DNA of 64,000 nt. Source: Arcticibacterium luteifluviistationis. Lineage in GTDB: Bacteria > Bacteroidota > Bacteroidia > Cytophagales > Spirosomataceae. Where the stretch lies: the NCBI RefSeq assembly GCF_003258705.1, contig NZ_CP029480.1, forward strand, positions 1,984,001 to 2,048,000, written 5' to 3'. A model generated the notes under the pieces. That model made no database searches, had not been told where the DNA came from, and saw only the letters and a program-made list of their open reading frames with translations. Position numbers and translations under genes: made by a program. Of the stretch, positions 8,534 to 15,700 are shown in pieces; position 1 is the stretch's first letter; each line of letters starts with the position of its first letter.

Positions 8534-8608
8534 TCATAATTCCGAGCAGAACTTCTTGTCTATTCTGCCAGAGAAAGGCGTATTACATTCTAAGAATTTT
8601 TGGTTCAT
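8534..8608 (-). pseudogene. truncated copy of the Zn-ribbon gene
   Basis: From ATG at 8608 the minus strand encodes MNQKFLECNTPFSGRIDKK and four more residues, then a stop after 24 codons. It matches the N-terminus of the intact gene at 5996-6355, including the bases just upstream of it, with Cys5 changed to Phe. It is a decayed paralogue. Confidence 0.8.
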
Positions 8609-8620
8609 GGGGTTTTGGTT

Positions 8621-8797
8621 AACGGTCTAGGCTATGCGTAGTGCGGGATTGAAAAGCGGAAGTTTTCAATCTTGCACCAACGGCAGCGAGCCGTTTTTAT
8701 ATTTGTTAATTTTTATTTCATAAATATCTAAACTGCGAGCGGATAAATAAGCCGAAACTTCGATTTAGCACTTCAACCTGCATTACGTATAGTCATT
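8621..8797. repeat. long attC-like inverted repeat (element 1), interrupted by intron at its base
   Basis: Arms 8632-8647 and 8777-8792 pair over 16 positions as 13 Watson-Crick pairs plus 3 G-T wobbles on the plus strand. The three changes are C-A mismatches on the minus strand, so the plus strand is the one that folds well. Further pairing continues inward (GATTGAA with TTCAAC). The element lies just beyond the stop codon of the minus-strand gene at 10654 once the intron is removed in thought. This is the position and strand polarity of an integron attC site (bottom strand folded). The boxes are not canonical. Confidence 0.5.
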
Positions 8798-8799
8798 GT

Positions 8800-10644
8800 G
8801 TGTGCCTTGAATGACGAATTTAGTTCTTTAAAAGAACAATCCAAAGGGTGAAAGTCCCGTAGGCAAGGGAGTCGTTACCCTAAGCTAAGTAGGTGGCAAG
8901 GGTGGGTCAGGTGACTGGCCATCTGAAGTAAGCCAAACCACGTTGTCTGTACTGACGAACAGGAACTACATACTGAGGCTATTAGGTCGGATGAGGTAAC
9001 ACATGCTGCCGAAGTCCAAAGCTCTGAAAAGAGACAGTACCGAAATAGTAGATGTAGCAGCGATAGACAAAAGGATATTCGCCTTACCAAGGGAGCTCTC
9101 GAACCATACGCGTATGGATTGAGAAGTCAGCAGAGGTCATATTAGGTAAAAGAAATGAGCGAGGATTGCTAAGACCATACCCTCGAGGACTCACAAATTA
9201 CTGAAGGACTAAACATTGAGTCGTGTCTGGATTTAGCTAAGAATCAAGCATAGCTTAGCTTTAGAAAAGACAGAAAGTAAACTATGATAGAGCAAATTTT
9301 ACAAGCTAAAAACCTCACTAAGGCTCGCCGAAAGGTTGAGTTGAACGGAGGTTCGGCAGGCGTCGACGGGATGCAAACAACCGAACTGAAATCGTACATC
9401 GAACAGCACGGAGAATGCATACTGACCTCGATTGTCAATTGCAAGTATTTACCAAGCCCTATCTTGGCGGTAGAAATACCAAAAGCGAGTGGTGGAACCC
9501 GAATACTGGGTATACCCACCGTAACCGACCGATGGTTACAACAAGCTGTAAGTCAGCAACTGGCTATGAAGTTTGAGCTCGACTTTGAGGACGAAAGCTA
9601 CGGTTTTCGCCCAAAGAGGAATTTGCACCAAGCAGTTTTACAAGCCCAAAAGTTCATCAATGATGGCTTTCAGGATATTGTAGATATTGATTTGAGTAAG
9701 TTTTTCGACGAAGTAGAGCATTACAAACTTCTGCAACTCATCTACAACAAGGTAAAATGCCCCATCACTCTGCGTTTAATACGCAAGTGGCTTCGTGCAC
9801 CAATCATGAAAAATGGTAAACTTCACAAACGCCGCAAAGGAGTACCACAAGGCAGTCCATTGAGTCCATTATTGTCAAACATTATGCTTGACCAACTGGA
9901 TAAAGAACTCAAAAGTAAAGGCTTAAAGTTTATCCGCTACGCCGATGATTTTAGCATCTATTGCAAGTCAAAAGCAGAAGCCAAACGGATAGGTAACTAT
10001 GTTTATCTCTTTCTAAGAGACAAGCTAGAACTACCCATCAACAAGGCAAAAAGCGGCATACGCAGACCTTCTAATTTTGAGCTTTTGGGTCATGGCTTTG
10101 TGCCTACTTACAAAAAAGGTGAGAAAGGCAAATACCAACTTGTAGTAAAAGAAAGTAGCTGGCAATCGTTAAAACGCAAGCTAAAGGCAGCCACCAAAAA
10201 GACCAAACCATACAGTTTTGACCTGCGACTAGCCAAAATCAAAGAAGTTTATAGAGGATGGGTGAACAACTACCGCTTAGCTAGTATTCACGGCAAACTC
10301 AAAGCTCTTGACGAATGGTTAAGGAATAGGTTGAGATACTGTATTTGGACTGACTGGAAAAAGCCGGAACGCAAGCGAAAGAACCTGATTAGGCTTGGCG
10401 TAAACCATATTCAAGCGTACCGATGGAGCAGAACTAGAATGGGAGGATGGGCAACTGCTCAAAGCCCTATTTTAAAGACTACCATCACGCTTGAGAAGTT
10501 AAGGTTACGAGGTTACGAAAGTATGTTGGATTATTATCAACGCTTACAACCAGAGATTCAATGAACCGCCGTATACGAGACCCGTACGTACGGTGGTGTG
10601 AGAGGTGTACCGTAGGCTTCATGGCCTACGGCCATCTACTCGAT
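8800..10644 (+). mobile_element. group II intron (probably class C) with maturase gene
   Basis: Begins with a GTGTGCC 5' end (8800; 8798 possible), followed by the typical GGGTGAAAGTCCC segment near 8846. It carries an intron-encoded protein in domain IV and ends with domain V (about 10563-10597, AACCGCCGTATACGAGACCC and its pairing partner) and domain VI ending near CTACTCGAT at 10644. Domain V appears to carry a CGC rather than AGC triad, as in class C. Length is about 1.85 kb. It is inserted at the base of an inverted repeat, in the direction opposite to the neighbouring cassette-like genes. Exact ends are inferred from consensus, not from an empty site. Confidence 0.85.
9284..10564 (+). 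CDS. ltrA: group II intron reverse transcriptase/maturase
   Basis: A 426-residue intron-encoded protein. RT blocks include GGSAGVDGM, RILGIPTVTDRWLQQA, DESYGFRPKR, KGVPQGSPLSPLLSNI and the active-site YADD at 219-222. The maturase X domain follows (GHGFVPTYKKGEKGKYQL to GWVNNYRLASIHGKL) with a basic C-terminal helix region. No HNH endonuclease domain is present, as in class C introns, which insert at structured or transiently single-stranded DNA. It splices its own intron RNA and reverse-transcribes it at the target. The frame is intact, so the intron may be active. Confidence 0.93.
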   Translation: MIEQILQAKNLTKARRKVELNGGSAGVDGMQTTELKSYIEQHGECILTSIVNCKYLPSPILAVEIPKASGGTRILGIPTVTDRWLQQAVSQQLAMKFELDFEDESYGFRPKRNLHQAVLQAQKFINDGFQDIVDIDLSKFFDEVEHYKLLQLIYNKVKCPITLRLIRKWLRAPIMKNGKLHKRRKGVPQGSPLSPLLSNIMLDQLDKELKSKGLKFIRYADDFSIYCKSKAEAKRIGNYVYLFLRDKLELPINKAKSGIRRPSNFELLGHGFVPTYKKGEKGKYQLVVKESSWQSLKRKLKAATKKTKPYSFDLRLAKIKEVYRGWVNNYRLASIHGKLKALDEWLRNRLRYCIWTDWKKPERKRKNLIRLGVNHIQAYRWSRTRMGGWATAQSPILKTTITLEKLRLRGYESMLDYYQRLQPEIQ

Positions 10645-10653
10645 TAGCAACTG

Positions 10654-11163
10654 TTATTCTACATCTTCAACATCGTTAAAAATATCCCATACAGATTCCC
10701 ATTTTCCATTTGGTTGTTTTTTACTCAATATTATCCATTTGTATGTTCCGCTTGCTCCTTCTGAATCTCTCGTTTCAAAACCAGAACCTCTAATTACTGC
10801 CCAATCATCAAGCATAATTACTTCCTTTACTGTTTCAGTCATTTCAATGAGAGTTGAGTCATTCCGTTTGTTAAACATTTCTACGTAACGGTCTTTAATA
10901 GCTTTTCTTCCGTGATAAGATGGTTGGTCTGGAACCATAAATACAGCATTTTCAGAATAAGTATTTGCACATCCTTCAGCGTCTCCATTTACCCAGGCAG
11001 TTACGAATTCATTAGTAGCTTCTTGAATCATTTCAAAATCAGAACCACTTGTTACTATTTCTTTTTTCGGCTCATCATTAGATTTGTTATAAAAAGTTCC
11101 ACATACAAATCCTATGATAAGTAAGACAGCAGATGCAAGAATTTTAAAGATTGGTTTATTCAT
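10654..11163 (-). CDS. DUF4440/SnoaL-like (NTF2 fold) exported protein
   Basis: A 169-residue protein. An N-terminal hydrophobic segment (ILASAVLLIIGFVCGTFY) acts as membrane anchor or signal peptide. Residues 45-165 form an NTF2-like domain recognisable from FVTAWVNGDAEGCANTYSENAVFMVP, the GRKAIKDRYVEMF helix and the C-terminal beta strands (YKWIILSKKQPNGKWESVWDIFN). Such domains bind small ligands or act as isomerases or hydrolases; no specific activity can be assigned. The gene lies between two attC-like inverted repeats and on the strand opposite to the intron, as a gene cassette would. Its stop is 10 bp from the intron 3' end. Confidence 0.72.
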   Translation of the reverse strand: MNKPIFKILASAVLLIIGFVCGTFYNKSNDEPKKEIVTSGSDFEMIQEATNEFVTAWVNGDAEGCANTYSENAVFMVPDQPSYHGRKAIKDRYVEMFNKRNDSTLIEMTETVKEVIMLDDWAVIRGSGFETRDSEGASGTYKWIILSKKQPNGKWESVWDIFNDVEDVE

Positions 11164-11186
11164 AATTGGTTGTTTTTTCTAATAGT

Positions 11187-11320
11187 TGCTAACGTTTTGC
11201 AGCTACCCGAAGGGGGGATTTTTAGCACAAAAGTTCATTGGAGAACAGGACTTTCGGCTACCAGTAAACTGTCTTTGGAACACGAAATCCCGCCTTTTTT
11301 GTAGGTGCTGTTATAGGGCG
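11187..11320. repeat. attC-like inverted repeat (element 2)
   Basis: Nested arms pair across 124 nt: TAAC (11190-11193) with GTTA (11310-11313), GCAGCTAC (11199-11206) with GTAGGTGC (11301-11308, one mismatch), and GGGATTT (11215-11221) with AAATCCC (11285-11291). Unpaired bases lie between the blocks. It is positioned between two minus-strand genes. Length and layout resemble an integron attC; the outer boxes only approximate the consensus. Confidence 0.5.
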
Positions 11321-11353
11321 TTTTTCTTTGTCCGTAAATGTGGTTAAGTCGTT

Positions 11354-12061
11354 CTACCATTTAATTTTTTTTATTAATTTTTTCTCGATTTTCAAGTCAG
11401 TTGTTTTTTCATTTGGTGGATTTGTCCACTCGTAAATGTATAGTTCGTTGTCTTTCTTTTCAAGTATCCAGTTTTTTTCTTGTCCATAAACGATATTAAT
11501 ACCCCCATCAAGTTCCCAATTACACCAACATTTTAAACTCTCCGATTGTAATATTTTGTTTAAGTCGTCATAACCCCTAATTGTCAACGCAGAGTTTAGC
11601 AATTTTATATGCTTCTTAAAATAACCGTCATTGTCGCCAGTGCTATAAAGAATATATTTTGTCTGCTTGCCAGAAGCCTCAATAAAAAGTAACGTGTCGT
11701 TTTTAAGTTTTAATTGTCCGATAACCGTAATGATGTCCTTGAACAAAGTTTGGGAAAACTGCTTGTTATAAACTTCTAAATTGGTTTTGGAAATTTCTTT
11801 AAAGTCATAAAGGTTGTAGTCGTAGTTTGCTCTGCCGTCATAAAGAAAAACAAATTTCTTGGTCGTGTCCAAACTGATTAAAAAATATTCTTTTGATTTT
11901 TCACATTCACAAGGTAAGTCAGTCTGTAAACAATTTAGGTAGTCGATACTTATCCAATTTGAATAGATACTTCGTGCTCGTTTTTTACTGTTTTCTGTCT
12001 GCCCGAAACAGTTTGCAATCGTCAAAATAGTTAAAATAAATATGGTCGTTTTTTCTCTCAT
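11354..12061 (-). CDS. secreted protein of unknown function (cassette-like gene)
   Basis: A 235-residue protein if started at the Met at 12061. That start places a signal peptide (REKTTIFILTILTIANCFGQ) at the N-terminus. An upstream in-frame Met at 12136 would add 25 residues read from the junction sequence and is unlikely. The mature protein has Cys pairs (CLQTDLPCEC and CWCNW) and a beta-rich pattern ending in a very basic tail (IEKKLIKKIKW). I do not recognise the family. It is followed by the inverted repeat at 11187-11320 and preceded by what looks like the half-arm of another (GTTATAG near 12082). The gene therefore appears to be a second cassette. Confidence 0.6.
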   Translation of the reverse strand: MREKTTIFILTILTIANCFGQTENSKKRARSIYSNWISIDYLNCLQTDLPCECEKSKEYFLISLDTTKKFVFLYDGRANYDYNLYDFKEISKTNLEVYNKQFSQTLFKDIITVIGQLKLKNDTLLFIEASGKQTKYILYSTGDNDGYFKKHIKLLNSALTIRGYDDLNKILQSESLKCWCNWELDGGINIVYGQEKNWILEKKDNELYIYEWTNPPNEKTTDLKIEKKLIKKIKW

Positions 12062-12125
12062 TGCGTGTCGTCTAAAATGCTCTATAACATCTGGATATAC
12101 CCGCATTTTTTTTGTAAACTCTTGC

Positions 12126-12625
12126 ATTTCAATCAAATATAAATAAATATTTCCGACAACAAACGCTTACAAATGCTTTTATTCGAATACAAACGCTTAA
12201 TAACCGACTAATGCTAGACAGCTGCCCCACCTTTGTATCGTCGATTTGAAACAAAGTATATCGGCATCATAATCAAACATTAATTTAAATAAAACTTATC
12301 AATTATGAACACAGTAACATTAGTAGGTAACGCAGGTGGAAATGTAGAAGTATTAAAATTTGACAAGTCTAAGAAGGCAAGTTTCAGCTTAGCCACCAAC
12401 GAAAGATTCAAGCAAAACAACGAAGAGAAAACGGTTACAAGCTGGCACAATATCATAGCCTGGGGAAAAATGGCAGAGCAATGTGAAGCACTTATCTCAA
12501 AAGGGAAATTTGTAAAAGTAGAAGGGAAGTTGGTTTACAGAAACTACATGAACAAAGACAATCAGAAAGTTTACGTAACTGAGATACAAGCCTATAAAGT
12601 GGAGGAGGTTAACCGTCAAGCGTAA
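12126..12625 (+). repeat. direct repeat B: ssb leader plus ssb gene
   Basis: Second copy of the block at 7313-7812, same orientation and exactly the same length. Recombination between the two would remove about 4.8 kb, including the intron and both cassette-like genes. Confidence 0.9.
12305..12625 (+). CDS. ssb: single-stranded DNA-binding protein, short form (copy 2)
   Basis: A 106-residue OB-fold SSB differing from the copy at 7492 by one residue (Gln105 for Lys). It lacks an acidic C-terminal tail. The leader, including the CTTTGT/ACAAAG inverted repeat, is conserved. Unlike copy 1, no GxxExxY gene follows; the next 128 bp are non-coding up to the convergent SGNH hydrolase gene. The near-identity shows a recent duplication or ongoing gene conversion. 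Confidence 0.88.
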   Translation: MNTVTLVGNAGGNVEVLKFDKSKKASFSLATNERFKQNNEEKTVTSWHNIIAWGKMAEQCEALISKGKFVKVEGKLVYRNYMNKDNQKVYVTEIQAYKVEEVNRQA

Positions 12626-12753
12626 TGTACCTTCTTATAGCTTTTGGCATAGTATTGCCCCAAGACTATCACACTTTTCGAAATTTAGCGTGCAGTTTAC
12701 GAGGATTTAAGCTTTATGATAGTTGGATGTTTCATTAGAGAAATGTCCAATTA

Positions 12754-13341
12754 TCAAATGCTATCTGTCATTACCTGACTCCATATAGCATAACCTGCAG
12801 CGTTCATGTGCAGCCCATCTTCTATGAAAAGCTCTTTTTTTACCTTTTTGTTTTCATCCAGCATTGGCTCAAAAATATCAATGTATTTACAATGGATATC
12901 GGCACTAATAAAATGCTTGATTAGACGGTTAGTTTTTTTGATTTTCTCTACTTGGTCCCATCTGCTAGGGCTGGGTTTTATAGAAAGAAAGGTAAGAGGT
13001 ATGTCATTAAAGTTAGCCCGTATTTTATGATACAATTTCGTGAATGACTCCAGTATTTCCTCAGGTGTACTTCCATTGCCAATATCATTATCGCCGGCAT
13101 AAATCACCATTTTAGAAGGTGCATAAGGAAGCACTATCCTTTCAAAATAGTGTTGGCAAGCTTCCATGGTAGAGCCGCCAAATGCTAGATTAATAATCTG
13201 GTCGTCAGCTAAGTCTGAATTAACACTTTCCCACAATCTGAAAGAAGACGAGCCATAAAACACAGTTTTGCCTGTTTCTACTTTACTACCTTGTAATTTG
13301 CTCTCTAATTCTTCAACCAATACTTCGTATTCTTCTGTCAT
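12754..13341 (-). CDS. SGNH/GDSL-type hydrolase
   Basis: A 195-residue cytoplasmic esterase-like protein. The four SGNH blocks are readable: Ser31 in FYGSSSFRLW, Gly in NLAFGGST, Asn85 in YAGDNDIG, and Asp175/His178 in EDGLHMN. Expected reaction: hydrolysis of an ester, possibly an acyl chain of a lipid. Its ATG overlaps the stop of the upstream acyltransferase gene by 4 bp, so the two are translationally coupled. A lysophospholipase or acyl-remodelling role next to an acyltransferase is a reasonable inference. No signal peptide is present. Confidence 0.85.
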   Translation of the reverse strand: MTEEYEVLVEELESKLQGSKVETGKTVFYGSSSFRLWESVNSDLADDQIINLAFGGSTMEACQHYFERIVLPYAPSKMVIYAGDNDIGNGSTPEEILESFTKLYHKIRANFNDIPLTFLSIKPSPSRWDQVEKIKKTNRLIKHFISADIHCKYIDIFEPMLDENKKVKKELFIEDGLHMNAAGYAIWSQVMTDSI

Positions 13342-15350
13342 ATTTTTTTCTTAAAAACGGCCGGTTGAGAAATTTTTATTTTATAATCGTCAGCTAAATC
13401 TATAGCCTGTTTTACATAATCTTTATACTGAGCTTCTAAGTTTATTAAAAACGTAGAGAGCTCTTTTCTGTTATCCTTATCTTTTATAAAATCACTCATT
13501 CGCATCGGCTTATGAATATAAGCTGATAGCACGTTATGACTTAATCTTTTGTCAAAATTAGCAACGGAAATCGGTACTATAAATGGTTCTGGACTTATTT
13601 CTAAAGCAAGCTTAAATGCTCCAGGTTTTAATGCTCCTGGAGATTGGGTGGTAATTCGGCTTGTTCCTTCCGGACTAATCATGATATTAATTCCACGCTG
13701 AATATAGGCCTGTGCCTCATCATAAAACTGCTGTTTTCTGTTCTTTTTCTCAGCTTCAGATTCTTTAATTCTTACAGACTCTGGAGTGTGTACATTAATA
13801 TGCCCAAGGCGGTCATAGTAATTTTGATGTCCATATTCTACATTTCTGCTGACTCTTACTACTCTAATTCCAGGGTCTCCGTATTTCTTTTGCAAAATCA
13901 TAGAACTTACAAAGTGTGAGTCTAGGGTTAGCTGAAAGTTATTAGGAAGCGTATTATAAGGATGATTTAGTAAATGGTTATAAATGAAAATATGTCCTGC
14001 TTGGTCAGGTAAGTTTTCCCAGCCACCAATCACAAAATCTGAGTGTTCAAAAGCTTCTTGAAAACAGATAGCACATTTTTTTCGGATAGCTGAACTTGGC
14101 TCATCACTTGGTGATTTTACCACAGACTCGTACACATTGACTAAGCCTTTGTAGAATTTATTCTCTTGATTTACATTGCCTAGTACACCAAGACATACGT
14201 TCGCTAAACCTCTTTCTAAGGTATTACCGTTTTTTATCAATGTTCTTAAACATAAAAAGGCATCTTCTAGCGTAAGAATGTTGTTCAGTAAATAGGGGAC
14301 TTTATGAAGCTTAGAGCTTGCGTCTAGCTGTGTAGAGTTCTGCTCTATTAAGTTCCGAATAGCAAGTATCTCCTTTTCAAATTTTTGAGAAATAAGTCTT
14401 GACCTTGCCGACCTTAATTGATTGCCTATTAGCCATAGGAGCCTATAATGGAGTGCTAATTTAAAATCTGAATATTGCACTATTAGGCTAAGAAGTTTTT
14501 TCTTAGGAAAGTGAAAAACTACAGAATCTTGAAGGGCAATGGCGGTGGAAACGTTTGATTTGTCTTTTAAACATCCAGCCCATGAGATGGTATATCCCTC
14601 ATGCGTTAAAGTACGCATCAGGGCTAATTTTTTACCAATGTCTTCTTTAGGAGTGAAATTTAGAGAAACCTTTCCGGAAACTAGGATGTCATAGCCTATT
14701 GCTGCTTCTCCCTGCTCCATAATAACCTCACCCGCAGTGAATTTTTTTCGCTTACCAATTTTTGCCAGCTCTTTTAAATACTTGTCACTAAATACCTCAA
14801 AGAATGGGGACTTTCTCAATAAGTCAGTTAGAGAAGGGGAGTTGGTTGACTGTCGGTCTTCAATGTTTTCTAGTAACTGGTCAGAGTCCCAATCCGCAAT
14901 ATGATAAGTACTTAATTCCGTTCTTACCTTGGATAGTAACTTTACGGCATGTTCAAGTACAAATTCTAGAAATGTACTACCCAGGTCTGGGTGCTTGGTG
15001 AACATGTTTCTAAGGAACTCATGACTCCACTGCAAAACCTCACAATCTGTTGACGCTGTATCTGTGGTTGCGTATCTATAAGGACTTCTGAATCCAGACC
15101 AACCTAATGGGGTTAGAGGTCCTGTGGTATATCCAACCTCAAATTGGGCTGCTTCATGTTCTAACTGAATAGAAAACGACACTTCACCATCTAGTAATAA
15201 ATAGAAATGGGTACTTGATGCAAACTGCGTAGTGATTTCCTCCCCTTTATTGAAACTTATTTTTTTACAAGCATTTGCAAGTTCATCGAGTATGTCTTGG
15301 TCTGGCTCATCCAGAAAGGATAGTGCTTTAAATATGTCAAAAGGCGGCAT
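13338..15350 (-). CDS. double cyclic-nucleotide-binding domain / PlsC-type acyltransferase fusion
   Basis: A 670-residue protein. Residues about 10-135 and 178-300 are two cNMP-binding-like (CRP-type) beta barrels (GEEITTQ...LLLDGEVSFS; AGEVIMEQGEAAIGYDILVSGKVSL). A helical linker (300-430) leads to an acyltransferase domain (about 450-640) with NH at 458-459 in YNHLLNHPYN and PEGTSR at 560-565. The usual catalytic NHx4D has no clear Asp at the expected place (NHLLNHPY), so the catalytic motif is altered. It probably transfers acyl groups to a lysolipid under allosteric control. Neither barrel shows an obvious full cAMP-phosphate cassette. It is coupled to the SGNH hydrolase. Confidence 0.75.
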   Translation of the reverse strand: MPPFDIFKALSFLDEPDQDILDELANACKKISFNKGEEITTQFASSTHFYLLLDGEVSFSIQLEHEAAQFEVGYTTGPLTPLGWSGFRSPYRYATTDTASTDCEVLQWSHEFLRNMFTKHPDLGSTFLEFVLEHAVKLLSKVRTELSTYHIADWDSDQLLENIEDRQSTNSPSLTDLLRKSPFFEVFSDKYLKELAKIGKRKKFTAGEVIMEQGEAAIGYDILVSGKVSLNFTPKEDIGKKLALMRTLTHEGYTISWAGCLKDKSNVSTAIALQDSVVFHFPKKKLLSLIVQYSDFKLALHYRLLWLIGNQLRSARSRLISQKFEKEILAIRNLIEQNSTQLDASSKLHKVPYLLNNILTLEDAFLCLRTLIKNGNTLERGLANVCLGVLGNVNQENKFYKGLVNVYESVVKSPSDEPSSAIRKKCAICFQEAFEHSDFVIGGWENLPDQAGHIFIYNHLLNHPYNTLPNNFQLTLDSHFVSSMILQKKYGDPGIRVVRVSRNVEYGHQNYYDRLGHINVHTPESVRIKESEAEKKNRKQQFYDEAQAYIQRGINIMISPEGTSRITTQSPGALKPGAFKLALEISPEPFIVPISVANFDKRLSHNVLSAYIHKPMRMSDFIKDKDNRKELSTFLINLEAQYKDYVKQAIDLADDYKIKISQPAVFKKKI

Positions 15351-15700
15351 TGCATAAAAGTATATAACAATTCAGAGTTCGCCAAGGCGAAGAATGAAAA
15401 TGAAAATAATGCAATTGAAAATACAATAGCCTAGAAATGGCAACTAGTTGATAATGACAAAACACCGATACGCCAATCCTTCATAAATAGTTTTAAAGTC
15501 TTTAGCTATTGGAAATATTTAGTGTTGATTTTTCCAAAATTCAGGTGCTTCTGTGAATAATTATGAGGGAGTTTAGCTTAACCGCCGTAAGGTATTTCTA
15601 TCGCTATAACGCAAAGGCACGAAGAATAAGCTTGTCGTCCTCGCGGTTGTCTTTTTTTGCCGCGAAGATTTCCAAGTACAATGTTAACTTAAGGAAGAAT
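15351..15700. other. gene-free stretch with GxxExxY remnant (copy 3 of debris)
   Basis: No intact gene. Bases 15553-15576 are identical over 24 nt to the last codons of the GxxExxY gene (8187-8210, encoding VNNYEGV and stop). They are followed to about 15680 by the related tail sequence with an AAGGCACGAAGAATA word. The rest of that gene is absent. It marks a former GxxExxY insertion. Confidence 0.65.

Noticed and set aside
8621-12150. A complete integron
   Set aside because: No tyrosine recombinase (intI) gene or attI site is present in the window; only attC-like repeats and cassette-like genes are seen.
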